Positions 16,741 through 24,489 are shown, counted from the first letter of the stretch. The stretch: DNA of 36,877 bases from Microcaldota archaeon (GCA_013153395.1 JAADEL010000049.1:1-36877); one strand, 5' to 3'. Notes: generated from the sequence alone by a model not told the origin. Translations and numbers: made by a program.

Positions 16741-16744
16741 AGGC

Positions 16745-17761
16745 GTGAATAAAGGCCTCTTATTTGTGATCTTGATGGGCGTGCTTTACTTTGGTGCAAA
16801 GGCCCTTCATTGGGAATACTATCCAGTATTGGAGTTTGTATTTGCGGTAAGCGCTCTGGTGTTGGCGGCAGAGGCCTTTACTGAAAAGGCAGAGAAGCTA
16901 GGAAAGATGCTAAGGCTTTCAAGCTTTATCGTTGGTGTGGTTATATTAAGCTTGGGTACAGGGATGCCTGAGATCGCCTCCTCCATTGCAGCTGTAGTGA
17001 ATGGAAAAAGTGAGGCCGCCTTTGCCAATGCCATTGGTTCTAATATTGCCAGCATATTGTTGGTGGGTGGAATCTCCTTTGCCCTCATAAAGCGCGAGTA
17101 TATCCTAAAATGGGATATGCTCCACGGGGATGTGAGCTTCTTGCTCTCTACTTTGCTTGCCACCGGAATTGTGTTGCTGGATGGGAAGGTAGATTTCTTT
17201 GAGAGCTTAATACTGGTGCTCGGTTATGGGCTTTATTTGCTCTATATGCGGGATGTACATCGCTGGTCCCAGGAAGAAAAGGAAGAAAAGCATTCAGAGG
17301 AAAAGCTTACCCCTATGGAGGGATTGGTGCTGTTGGCAGCATTGGGTGTTATTGCCTATAGTGCAGAGCTGGTGGTGGAAAGCTTGGACGGCATGGCCCA
17401 TTTGTTTAAGTTGCCTATAGCTATTGTGAGCTTGTTTGCCCTCTCTATAGGAACCTCTTTGCCCGAGTTTTTAGTAAGCATAGCGGCTGCCCGCAAAGGA
17501 AACCTAGAGCTTGCCTTAGGAAACATAAACGGCAGCAACATCTTCAACATCTTTGCTGCTTTGGGCGTCTCAGGCCTGTTTGGAACGATCAATGCTCCGC
17601 TAGAGCAGTTCTTGGTGCCTTATATGTTTTTGTTTGCAGCCACCTTTTCCTTTATCCTCATCTTCTTGGATAAAAAGGTGCATAAATACGAAGGATACCT
17701 GCTTATTATCCTCTATCTCTTCTTTGCACTTACTATGATCAGGCACTCATGGCAGTTCTGA
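16745..17761 (+). CDS. Na+/Ca2+ exchanger-like cation antiporter (CaCA family)
   Basis: This integral membrane protein of 338 residues has about 10 hydrophobic helices. It carries the two alpha repeats that define the family: GTGMPEIASSIAAVVNGKSE with NAIGSNIASILLVGG in the first half, and GTSLPEFLVSIAAARKGNLE with NINGSNIFNIFAALG in the second. The acidic and Asn/Ser residues of both repeats form the ion sites in the Methanocaldococcus NCX structure. A charged loop (HRWSQEEKEEKHSEEK) separates the halves. The likely function is Ca2+ or other cation extrusion driven by Na+ or H+. The GTG at 16745 is chosen because of the TATA box 26 bases upstream. An upstream ATG at 16685 lies inside the divergent gene. 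The 3' end overlaps the next gene by 15 bases. Confidence 0.92.
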   Translation: MNKGLLFVILMGVLYFGAKALHWEYYPVLEFVFAVSALVLAAEAFTEKAEKLGKMLRLSSFIVGVVILSLGTGMPEIASSIAAVVNGKSEAAFANAIGSNIASILLVGGISFALIKREYILKWDMLHGDVSFLLSTLLATGIVLLDGKVDFFESLILVLGYGLYLLYMRDVHRWSQEEKEEKHSEEKLTPMEGLVLLAALGVIAYSAELVVESLDGMAHLFKLPIAIVSLFALSIGTSLPEFLVSIAAARKGNLELALGNINGSNIFNIFAALGVSGLFGTINAPLEQFLVPYMFLFAATFSFILIFLDKKVHKYEGYLLIILYLFFALTMIRHSWQF

Positions 17762-18316
17762 AGGAAGGTTCAACATATGAGGGACAATAGTACAATCTCG
17801 GACGCTTTTTTCCCCTAATCGGCTTGCAATATTCTGCCACACCCTCCATATATCATTCCAGCGTTTGAGGAAAGGGCCCATATTGTTGGGGTTGTAAAGG
17901 TGAAAGAGCTCCCGATGGAGAGATTCGGGTATTACATATTCGGTTTGAGAGTAGTCATGTCTTCCGAAATATCTGTCCAATAACAACAAAGGAGTGTCGG
18001 TGGAGGTTAGCTGGGTTTGTCTTACCGCCTCTGCCAAGGCCTCGATGTAATTGGTTATGGCCTTGTTGGAAAAGAGATGAGTGTAAGGAGTTAGAGGTTC
18101 TCCTCCGGGGGGAAGATGCTGAAGGGCCTGATGAGCATGAAACAAATGTTCTATGATCTCACTTACTCGGGCCTTCCCTAGATAAAATCCGTCGTTCTTG
18201 AAGGTGCCTTCAAGAAGCTTAGGATAGGCGTCTTTCAATCTCTCCAAGAAAAGGCCAGCCTCTTTTCCCTTCTTCTCCTCTAAGAAGGTCTTATAGGATG
18301 GGTAGTGGGTATTCAT
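17747..18316 (-). CDS. Hypothetical protein, 189 aa
   Basis: I do not recognise it. It is mostly helical and soluble, with no signal peptide or membrane segment. Visible features are a His-rich patch (EHLFHAHQALQH, about residues 60-71), a central ITNYIEALAEAVRQTQL helix and a LLLLDRYFGRHDYSQTEY segment. The pattern could suit a helical-bundle or HEPN-like fold, but I see no convincing R-x4-6-H motif. It shares a symmetric TATA box with the divergent unknown gene at 18366, starts 25 bases from it, and is convergent with the exchanger gene. Confidence 0.72.
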   Translation of the reverse strand: MNTHYPSYKTFLEEKKGKEAGLFLERLKDAYPKLLEGTFKNDGFYLGKARVSEIIEHLFHAHQALQHLPPGGEPLTPYTHLFSNKAITNYIEALAEAVRQTQLTSTDTPLLLLDRYFGRHDYSQTEYVIPESLHRELFHLYNPNNMGPFLKRWNDIWRVWQNIASRLGEKSVRDCTIVPHMLNLPSELP

Positions 18317-18337
18317 GATGTTTTATGGTCCGGAGGG

Positions 18338-18344
18338 TTTATAA
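18338..18344. promoter_or_regulatory. Single symmetric divergent TATA box
   Basis: TTTATAA is centred at 18341, exactly 25 bases from the minus-strand start at 18316 and 25 from the plus-strand start at 18366. No other AT-rich box is present in the 49-base spacer, so it appears to serve both genes. Confidence 0.6.
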
Positions 18345-18365
18345 GATTGATGTTGAAAAAACTAT

Positions 18366-19460
18366 ATGGAGTGGTACAATTTTGTAAAGGAGAGAGTAGA
18401 AAGAGAGAGGGAGATAGACTATTATTATGGTCCGGCGCTAGAGAGAATTCCTTTTACCGTTGAGAACAGGGTGGACATGGATACCTTGATACGAAATAAA
18501 GCGATGAGGCCAGGATGGATTGTGAACCTCACCGAGAACAGGCTCAAAAACCTAGCGGAGATTGTGAGAAGTGGGATAAATGGATTGGCCTATCACGATT
18601 GGAAGATGTTGGATGTAAATTATTGGGATTTCAAGAGAAGGTGGAAGGAGGCATTAGAGGTAGCTCAGGAGCTCGAGAGAGAACCGCGGGATGCTATATT
18701 GCTTGCTGTGAAGTGGAAAAGCGGAGATAGTATTAAACATGCTTATGAAGCGTTAAAGCCTTATATTAATAAGAAGAATGTGCTCTGGCATTGGCTTTCT
18801 GCGTGGGGTACTCAGATCCCTGTTTCATGTGCTTTGCAGAAGATAAAGGTAGTAGGAGGTGCTATCGATTACATTTTATTCGATGATGAGTTTTATGGGG
18901 TATTGCCCCAAGACCTAGAGCAGAACGTGAGGTTTTTGGCAAAGGAGTTTCCTGATTTGGATGAAAGAGAAAGAGCACGATTGGCGGCAAGCAAAGAAGT
19001 GGCCAAGCTCGTAAATGGTTATTATAACGATGTTTGGAAGACATTAGATGAGATTGCCACCCAATATGGACTGGATAGGAAAAGGCTTAAGCTGGCCTTT
19101 GTAGAAGCCCTTAAAGCCCAACCATCCTATCTTAGAGCCTTTGACTACAGTGTGCATGCCCTGAAAACCTTAAGAGAGAAAGCAGAAAAGCTTCATAAAG
19201 AGGGAGTACTTGATAAGGTGGCCTATAGCGGGGGGTTCTTTTATCTTCCAGCTCGTATAGTAGCAGGATTGATAAGGGATATCAAACATGATCCTCTGAT
19301 AAAGGATAAAAAGGAAGCCATAATAGAGCATATCACTACTGGAATAGGGCCTTATCTAGCTGGCCATCCTAGGATAATCGGAGACCGACTAGAACGAGAG
19401 TTCTCAGCCCATCGGGAAGAGGTACAAAGAAAAAGAAAATTAAAAGAAATTACTTTTTGA
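18366..19460 (+). CDS. Hypothetical protein, 364 aa
   Basis: I do not recognise it. It is a soluble, highly charged, largely helical protein with many Trp and Tyr residues in the first half ([34 protein letters not shown]). The middle is more hydrophobic ([19 protein letters not shown]), and the C-terminus is basic ([16 protein letters not shown]). No nucleotide-binding loop, Cys cluster or membrane segment is visible. It starts leaderless at the ATG 25 bases from the shared TATA box. It ends overlapping the convergent peroxiredoxin gene by 11 bases. Confidence 0.78.
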   Translation: MEWYNFVKERVEREREIDYYYGPALERIPFTVENRVDMDTLIRNKAMRPGWIVNLTENRLKNLAEIVRSGINGLAYHDWKMLDVNYWDFKRRWKEALEVAQELEREPRDAILLAVKWKSGDSIKHAYEALKPYINKKNVLWHWLSAWGTQIPVSCALQKIKVVGGAIDYILFDDEFYGVLPQDLEQNVRFLAKEFPDLDERERARLAASKEVAKLVNGYYNDVWKTLDEIATQYGLDRKRLKLAFVEALKAQPSYLRAFDYSVHALKTLREKAEKLHKEGVLDKVAYSGGFFYLPARIVAGLIRDIKHDPLIKDKKEAIIEHITTGIGPYLAGHPRIIGDRLEREFSAHREEVQRKRKLKEITF

Positions 19461-20112
19461 GACAGAGCCACCAATCAAAACACTCTATCTCTCCCATAGC
19501 TTCTCTTTGTTTTCTTTCCTCTATTTCTTCTTCGGTAGTAGGTGGTGGAACAATCTTCTTATCTCCGAAGCGCTCGTTCTCAGGCCAGTTGGCAGGGGTG
19601 GCAACGCCTTCTCTGTCAGAGGTCTGGAGGGCCTTTATAGTTCTCAATATTTCATTGATGTTTCTTCCAATCTCCTGCGGATAATAAAGGATGGCTCTTA
19701 TTATTCCCTTGTCATCAACGATGAAGACTGCTCTCACAGTAGTAGGTCCCTTTCCTGGATGGATCATTCCCAAGGTCTCGGCCACCATTCCAAGGTCATC
19801 AGCAATCACAGGAAACTCTATCTTTACTCCCATTTTCTCCTTTATCCACTCTAGCCACTTGTGGTGAGAATATATTTGATCAATGCTTAGTCCTATCAAC
19901 TCGGTGTTGAGATTCTTGAACTCAGGGTATTTCTCCTGGAAGGCTATGAACTCAGTGGTACATACAGGGGTAAAGTCAGCAGGATGGCTGAACAACACAA
20001 ACCACTTGCCCTCCATGTCATCAGGGAGCACTAGCTTTCCCTTGGTAGTCTTTACCTCCAATCTAGGAAATCTATCGCCTATTAAAGGCATTCCAAAAAA
20101 CTCTTCTTCCAT
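19450..20112 (-). CDS. Peroxiredoxin, archaeal three-Cys type
   Basis: This 220-residue AhpC/Prx6-like thiol peroxidase has the peroxidatic Cys51 in [15 protein letters not shown]. Two further cysteines near the C-terminus, Cys211 and Cys217 in ECFDWWLC, have the same C-x5-C spacing as the resolving pair of Aeropyrum thioredoxin peroxidase. It reduces H2O2 and organic peroxides and probably forms a ring-shaped decamer (family knowledge). Unlike most neighbours it seems to have a short leader with a ribosome binding site: GGTGAT lies at 20121-20116 and the TATA box is about 35 bases from the ATG. That suggests strong or independently regulated translation. Its stop region overlaps the convergent gene by 11 bases. 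Confidence 0.95.
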   Translation of the reverse strand: MEEEFFGMPLIGDRFPRLEVKTTKGKLVLPDDMEGKWFVLFSHPADFTPVCTTEFIAFQEKYPEFKNLNTELIGLSIDQIYSHHKWLEWIKEKMGVKIEFPVIADDLGMVAETLGMIHPGKGPTTVRAVFIVDDKGIIRAILYYPQEIGRNINEILRTIKALQTSDREGVATPANWPENERFGDKKIVPPPTTEEEIEERKQREAMGEIECFDWWLCLKK

Positions 20113-20115
20113 GCT

Positions 20116-20121
20116 ATCACC
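20116..20121 (-). promoter_or_regulatory. Shine-Dalgarno site of the peroxiredoxin gene
   Basis: GGTGAT on the minus strand lies 3-8 bases before the ATG at 20112. It is one of only a few clear ribosome binding sites in a window dominated by leaderless starts. Confidence 0.5.
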
Positions 20122-20143
20122 AGCCTAAATAAGAAAGGGGAGC

Positions 20144-20150
20144 TTTAAAT
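20144..20150 (-). promoter_or_regulatory. TATA box for the peroxiredoxin gene, overlapping the thiI stop
   Basis: TTTAAAT on the plus strand (ATTTAAA on the minus) includes the thiI stop TAA at 20145-20147. Its centre is about 35 bases from the ATG, leaving a leader of roughly 8-10 bases that holds the GGTGAT site. Confidence 0.5.
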
Positions 20151-21209
20151 AACTATCGTGTTCAGAGGTGGGAGCTTGAGATTGCTTTCCAGTTCTTTTA
20201 TTTTAGAAAGAGGGGCATTGATAGAGACCTTGTCAGGAGCAAGGTTGCAGCGTTCCTTTACCTTGGAAGAAAGGTCATAGGTGCCGATTTCGCGGGCTTT
20301 GTCTATAATCTCTTGTTTGTTAAAACCGATAAGAGGTCGAAGGATGAGCATGGAAGTAATCTCGGAGATGGTGGAGAGGTTTCCTAGGGTTTGGGTGGAG
20401 ACCTGTCCTAGGCTTTCGCCTGTAGCAAGGGCCAGTGCATCGATATCTTTGCCTACCTTCTCAGCCACCCGATAGAGCATTCTTTTGAAAACAACCATGC
20501 GATAGCGTTTAGGGACGGTGAAGATTTGCTGAACAATCTCCCTACCATCCACGAAATAGAGTTTGCCTTCCATGCCCCAATGTTCTTTAAGATAGCGATA
20601 AACCTCAAGCACATCTTCATGGGGCTTGTCAGAGAGAAAGAGATAATCAATCTGGGCACCTCGACGGGCCAGCATCCAGCCTGCCACCGGAGAATCCAGC
20701 CCCCCGGAGAACATCAACAATACCTTTCCTTGGCTGCCATAGGGTAGGCCTCCCGGACCCTTCAAGGGATTCATGAGGATTAAGGCTCGACCATGCCTAA
20801 TCTCAACCTGAATTGTTTCATCATATTGTTTCACACCTAGCTTTATTCGTTCATGTAAAAGGGAGGCTAGCTTTTGGGCGATCTCAATAGAGGTGCCGGG
20901 ATAGGATTTGTCTGCTCTCTTTACCTCTAGCTTATAGACCTTATCGGGTGAGGCATGCTGGGTGATGGTAGAGGCAATACTCTCTAGGTCCTTTTCACTC
21001 TCTATAACATCCCATACCTCGGTGATGCCAAAAACGCGGGCAAGTTTTTCTTTATCCCCTTCAGCAAAGAGGCGGCCCTCCTTAAAGTAGGCCCAGCCAC
21101 CCATCCGTTCAATATTGCGGAAAAGCTGCTGAAAAAGGCGGCGTTGGCTCTGCCTGCTTTTTAGCCCAAGTTCATCATACTTGAGCAGGTATTTATTCGC
21201 TGAGGGCAT
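20145..21209 (-). CDS. thiI: tRNA 4-thiouridine synthetase ThiI
   Basis: This 354-residue protein has an N-terminal ferredoxin-like/THUMP region (YLLKYDELGLKSRQ at 7-20, then GTSIEIAQKLASLLHER) and a PP-loop adenylation domain with SGGLDSP at 168-174. It lacks the C-terminal rhodanese domain of E. coli ThiI, as most archaeal forms do. It adenylates U8 of tRNA for sulfur insertion. The ATG at 21209 overlaps the end of the upstream small gene by 17 bases, so it is the distal gene of a short operon starting at 21743. Confidence 0.94.
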   Translation of the reverse strand: MPSANKYLLKYDELGLKSRQSQRRLFQQLFRNIERMGGWAYFKEGRLFAEGDKEKLARVFGITEVWDVIESEKDLESIASTITQHASPDKVYKLEVKRADKSYPGTSIEIAQKLASLLHERIKLGVKQYDETIQVEIRHGRALILMNPLKGPGGLPYGSQGKVLLMFSGGLDSPVAGWMLARRGAQIDYLFLSDKPHEDVLEVYRYLKEHWGMEGKLYFVDGREIVQQIFTVPKRYRMVVFKRMLYRVAEKVGKDIDALALATGESLGQVSTQTLGNLSTISEITSMLILRPLIGFNKQEIIDKAREIGTYDLSSKVKERCNLAPDKVSINAPLSKIKELESNLKLPPLNTIVI

Positions 21210-21507
21210 ACTTCATGCGATAGCCTTCCAGAGCCAGCCCGGTTTTGGTGGCATTTCGGGGCTTGCGAGAAACCTTGCTTATGTATTTATTGAACCAATA
21301 CCCAAAGTCGGAGAGGTTGTTAGTATGGTCAATCATCATATCAATAACGCTGGCAATAATGCGCTTGGCGCGTTCGTTGTTGCCCAAGAGAGCAAGGGCA
21401 ATAGCAATCTGATTCCTGAAATGGGCCTTGTCCTCATAAGACATCTGCTTCCATGCCTCCACTATGCGGCGACGGCGTTCCGGAGGAATCTGCTCAAACA
21501 CTCCCAT
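21193..21507 (-). CDS. Small helical protein, unknown, upstream of thiI
   Basis: I do not recognise this 104-residue protein (MGVFEQIPPERRRRIVEAWK...). It is basic and helical, with a GNNERAKRIIASVIDMMIDHT segment that could form a TPR-like helical pair, and a basic C-terminus. I chose the ATG at 21507 because a GGAG motif lies 8 bases upstream and it clears the previous stop (21510-21512). A GTG at 21516 is the alternative. Its 3' end overlaps thiI by 17 bases. Confidence 0.68.
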   Translation of the reverse strand: MGVFEQIPPERRRRIVEAWKQMSYEDKAHFRNQIAIALALLGNNERAKRIIASVIDMMIDHTNNLSDFGYWFNKYISKVSRKPRNATKTGLALEGYRMKYALSE

Positions 21508-21509
21508 CT

Positions 21510-21743
21510 TTACCACTCCAATAATGGGTCGGTTGAACGGGTGCGGACCGCTTCCTCTAATCTCTCTACTAGCTCATCTGCTTCCTTTCTTGCTTCTAAG
21601 GCTAGGGGATTTGAATGGAATTGTTGGAGGATTTCCTCTAGTGCCTTGAGAGCCTCATCCACCTCTCGAAGAGAAGGAAGGGTTTCGAACATCTCTTTCT
21701 CAACTTGCTCAATTTCTTTATCTTCACGGTGTAGAATTGCCAT
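21510..21743 (-). CDS. Small coiled-coil protein, unknown
   Basis: This 77-residue, strongly acidic, almost entirely helical protein has heptad-like Leu/Val spacing (VDEALKALEEILQQF ... EADELVERLEEAV), consistent with a helical hairpin or coiled coil. Family unknown. Leaderless ATG at 21743, with the TATA box at 21765-21773 overlapping the stop of the upstream gene. It is the first gene of the operon leading to thiI. Confidence 0.65.
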   Translation of the reverse strand: MAILHREDKEIEQVEKEMFETLPSLREVDEALKALEEILQQFHSNPLALEARKEADELVERLEEAVRTRSTDPLLEW

Positions 21744-21764
21744 ACTAATATTATGGGCCTAAAT

Positions 21765-21773
21765 CTTTATAAG
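21765..21773 (-). promoter_or_regulatory. TATA box overlapping the stop codon of the 89-aa gene
   Basis: CTTTATAAG is centred 26 bases from the ATG at 21743. Bases 21767-21769 are also the TAA stop of the upstream gene. Confidence 0.55.
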
Positions 21774-22036
21774 TCCCAAACATCTTCCGGTTCCTCGGTT
21801 ATAGGGATCCACTCTCCATCATAGTAGCGATAAAGCATTTTGTCTACCGAGTTGTAGAGCAAGAAGCTGGGATTGACGTTCTCTTCAGGCAAATCTATGG
21901 CAATATAGGGATAATTGAAGGTCCAAGGGATCTCCTCCCGAAAAGGATTCTCAACAATAAGAGCAATGCGCTTGGTCTCTTTCTTCTTTTGCTCACAATA
22001 TTGAATAATACGTTCAATATCTTCCTTTTTTGCCAT
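21767..22036 (-). CDS. Hypothetical protein, 89 aa
   Basis: The protein begins MAKKEDIERIIQYCEQKKK and ends EEPEDVWDL. It has a short helical N-terminus, then beta-rich sequence with many aromatic residues (PWTFNYPYIAID, MLYRYYDGEWIPI), and an acidic tail. I do not recognise the family. The reading frame stays open upstream through the tRNA gene, but the ATG at 22036 is the real start: it lies 25 bases from the TATA box at 22058-22064 and past the tRNA 3' end at 22067. Confidence 0.7.
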   Translation of the reverse strand: MAKKEDIERIIQYCEQKKKETKRIALIVENPFREEIPWTFNYPYIAIDLPEENVNPSFLLYNSVDKMLYRYYDGEWIPITEEPEDVWDL

Positions 22037-22057
22037 ATTTACATAAGGAAAATAAGG

Positions 22058-22064
22058 TTTTAAA
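22058..22064 (-). promoter_or_regulatory. TATA box for the 89-aa gene
   Basis: TTTTAAA is centred 25 bases upstream of the ATG at 22036. It lies immediately beyond the 3' end of tRNA-Leu. Confidence 0.55.
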
Positions 22065-22066
22065 GG

Positions 22067-22152
22067 TGGAGGGGGTGGGATTTGAACCCACGAACCCACT
22101 ACGGGACCAGGTCTTAAGCCTGGCGCCTTTGGCCTGGCTTGGCTACCCCTCC
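22067..22152 (-). tRNA. tRNA-Leu (UAA anticodon)
   Basis: An 86-base class II tRNA. The acceptor stem GGAGGGG/CCCCTCC is perfect (22152-22146 with 22074-22068). The D arm has GCC/GGC. The anticodon stem CCAGG/CCTGG encloses loop CTTAAGA with anticodon TAA. The long variable arm is TCCCGTAGTGGGTTC-like, and the T arm is GTGGG-TTCAAAT-CCCAC. The discriminator is A (complement of 22067), as leucine requires. CCA is not encoded: CCT follows. There is no intron. Confidence 0.95.
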
Positions 22153-22175
22153 TACCACTATTTACCTCTAAAACC

Positions 22176-22183
22176 TTTTTAAA
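22176..22183. promoter_or_regulatory. Divergent TATA box, tRNA-Leu and top6A
   Basis: TTTTTAAA is centred near 22180. This is about 27-28 bases upstream of the mature tRNA 5' end (22152, minus strand) and about 30 bases upstream of the ATG at 22210 (plus strand). A second candidate for the tRNA, TTATATAC at 22199-22192, would give a leader of about 16 bases. Confidence 0.45.
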
Positions 22184-22209
22184 TTCCACGGTATATAATG
22201 CTTATAATC

Positions 22210-24489
22210 ATGGATACGAAAAAGAAGCTGGAATTGTTAGGTAAGCAGATGGCTGAGCAAATCCTCCAAGGAAAATCTCCCACCTTCAAAACCAGGGTAA
22301 GGTCAAGGTCTAATGTGGTGCTAAATGATGGGATTTTAACGTTGGGAGAGCGATGGGAGGAGAGAACCTTTGCCAATGTTTCACAAGCCAAGATCTTTAT
22401 GCAAACGATGGCGGTAGCCAGCAAGCTAAAGAGCTTTCTTGACCAAGGACTCCACACCAGTATACGAGGCCTCTATTATCAGCTGAAGTTTAGCCTTGGA
22501 GAGGATCTAGACGAAAATCTCTTCGATGAACAGAGCGAGAGTAATGCGTTAGTGGAGGATTTAGAGGCGGCATTGGGTGTGAAACGAGAGGACTTCAATC
22601 TCACTACCGATAGAAAGGGTGTATTAGCAGGACCTATAAAAATCATAGATAGATTTGGAGGAGAGGAGGTAGTTATTGACGGAACAAAGATGGGTAGAAG
22701 CGGATGGATGATTCCTTCGGATGTGGATAATGACATGGAGATAAAAGAGGTGGATGCCAACTATGTGCTGGTGGTGGAAAAGGATGCACTCTGGCAACGT
22801 TTGAATGAGGACCGCTTTTGGGAGAAAGAAAAGGCCCTTCTGATCACCCCAAAAGGACAATCATCTCGTGGAACAAGAAGGTTGTTGAGAAAGTTAGCCG
22901 ATATGGGTTTGCCCATCTATGTGTTTAGCGTAGGGCCTGATACCTGGATTACCATTTATACTAAAGACAAAGTAGGGTTAAGGAAGATCTCCCAGCTTAA
23001 GGCAGGGGACGAGGTGTTTGATGGATTTGCAAAAAGGAGCGATAGTCCTTATTACTCAGAAGGAGTATCTCCAGCAGGCAGAGTATGGATAGTAAAGATA
23101 GGGCAAGTGGTGGAACATGAGCATAACGGAAAGATGTTTGAGATTGTGAACAACCAGGGAAAAAGCATCTGGGTAACAGAAAATCATTCTTTGATTGTGT
23201 TTAATTCCAGATTGTTTGTGATTGGGGAGAAAGTACCCGATGATATCACCCATTGGGACTATGGATTGGTGAGATATCTTCCCAATATGGAGATGTTAAC
23301 AGAATGGGAGGGAAAAAAGATTACCAAGGCCTTCATGATAAAGCTGGCTCTAAGCTGGGCTCCCGAGATAAGAAAGAGAAAATCGGTGGAGAAGCTCCTT
23401 CAAAAGCACAGGATTTCTTATAAAGAGGGAAAGCATACGTTGGAGCTAAAGGAAAAACTTCCTCTTCAGCCATGGGCGGATGAAGTGCTCAACATGCCCT
23501 ATAAGGAGGAGTTTATAAAGGCTTACTTCCTAGCCTATGGACAAAGAAAGTATGGCGGAATAACAGTAGAAGTCAGCGATGAGAGGGCCAAGGCAGTATT
23601 GACCACCTTGCTTGATCAACTCGACATAGACTACAATGCTTTAGATGACCAGATCACCTTAAAGACCTCCTTCCAATCGATAGAAAAAGGAAAGTTCCCT
23701 AAAATCAAGTTCCCGCTGAAGTTGTTCAAATCAGTGGAGTACCTCTTTAAGCTCAAGTATAAGAAATCCCTTCATAAGCTGGAGAAGCTTTCCCTGGAAG
23801 AATTCCGCGATTTTATCATGAATACTCCGCCTTCAAAGACCTATTGTTTGCTGGAGGATTGTAAGGAGGGGATTTCTCCTCCTATGCGGAAGCGGGCAAG
23901 AGATGTGTTGTTCAAGCAGAAGCTTATCACAAAAACCGGACGCTTAACCAATAAAGCCTTAAACATGCTTAGGAAGCTGGAGTTGTTGGAGAATATGGTA
24001 AGGCATAGGGTGGTGCCCCAGAAGCTTAAGATTGCCCGCGTCAAAACCAAGAAAACCAAGGTGTATGATATCTCGTTGCCGGGTGTAGGCACCTTTTTCG
24101 GGAATAGTATCGCTGTGCACAATACCGATTGTGATGCTTGGGGATGGTATATATATTGGACTTTGAAAACAGGCTCTATCAATCTTGCCTATCTAGGAAA
24201 AGAATTCACCGTACCAGAGGCCAAGTTTATTGGAGTGACGATGTCCGACATAGAGAAGTTCCCATTCTTAAAAAAGCTCACCATAAAGGCAAAAGAGGTA
24301 GACCTAAAAAGGGCTCAGGAGATGCTAAACTATCCTTGGATTAACAAGCATCCAGAATGGGTGAGAGAGCTTGAGCTTGTGCTTAAAACCAAAAAGAAGC
24401 TAGAGCAAGACGCCCTTCAAGGGCAAAGACTTACCTTTGTAGGAGAATACGTGAAAAAGAAAATAGAAGAGCAGGATTTCTTACCTTAG
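22210..24489 (+). CDS. top6A: Topoisomerase VI subunit A, intein-containing
   Basis: This 759-residue precursor is the Spo11-like catalytic subunit of topoisomerase VI, interrupted by a 399-residue intein. The catalytic Tyr is the second Tyr of RGLYY (about residue 90) in the winged-helix domain. The TOPRIM domain has the conserved Glu in VVEKDALW. The metal-binding D-x-D motif TDCDAWGWYIY begins directly after the intein (usual form TDGDPYG). Removing the intein leaves about 360 residues, the normal length. Partner subunit B is not in the window. I chose the ATG at 22210 (MDTKKKLELLG), about 30 bases from the TATA box. An ATG at 22198 is in frame but only 18 bases from it. Function: ATP-dependent decatenation and relaxation by double-strand passage. 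The last four bases overlap the convergent gene. Confidence 0.95.
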   Translation: MDTKKKLELLGKQMAEQILQGKSPTFKTRVRSRSNVVLNDGILTLGERWEERTFANVSQAKIFMQTMAVASKLKSFLDQGLHTSIRGLYYQLKFSLGEDLDENLFDEQSESNALVEDLEAALGVKREDFNLTTDRKGVLAGPIKIIDRFGGEEVVIDGTKMGRSGWMIPSDVDNDMEIKEVDANYVLVVEKDALWQRLNEDRFWEKEKALLITPKGQSSRGTRRLLRKLADMGLPIYVFSVGPDTWITIYTKDKVGLRKISQLKAGDEVFDGFAKRSDSPYYSEGVSPAGRVWIVKIGQVVEHEHNGKMFEIVNNQGKSIWVTENHSLIVFNSRLFVIGEKVPDDITHWDYGLVRYLPNMEMLTEWEGKKITKAFMIKLALSWAPEIRKRKSVEKLLQKHRISYKEGKHTLELKEKLPLQPWADEVLNMPYKEEFIKAYFLAYGQRKYGGITVEVSDERAKAVLTTLLDQLDIDYNALDDQITLKTSFQSIEKGKFPKIKFPLKLFKSVEYLFKLKYKKSLHKLEKLSLEEFRDFIMNTPPSKTYCLLEDCKEGISPPMRKRARDVLFKQKLITKTGRLTNKALNMLRKLELLENMVRHRVVPQKLKIARVKTKKTKVYDISLPGVGTFFGNSIAVHNTDCDAWGWYIYWTLKTGSINLAYLGKEFTVPEAKFIGVTMSDIEKFPFLKKLTIKAKEVDLKRAQEMLNYPWINKHPEWVRELELVLKTKKKLEQDALQGQRLTFVGEYVKKKIEEQDFLP
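22927..24123 (+). other. Intein in Top6A, endonuclease degenerate
   Basis: This 399-residue insertion (precursor residues 240-638) splits the TOPRIM motif between YVF and TDCD. Splicing blocks are visible. The first residue is Ser (SVGPDTWITI). Block B has the T-x-x-H motif TENHSL. Block F is KVYDISLPGVGTFFGN, and the end is SIAVHN followed by Thr as the +1 residue. The middle contains a segment resembling a LAGLIDADG helix and its following beta strands (YFLAYGQRKYGGITVEVSDERAK). The acidic catalytic residue expected at the helix end is not there, and a second helix is not clear. I infer a splicing-competent intein with a decayed homing endonuclease. Confidence 0.9.
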
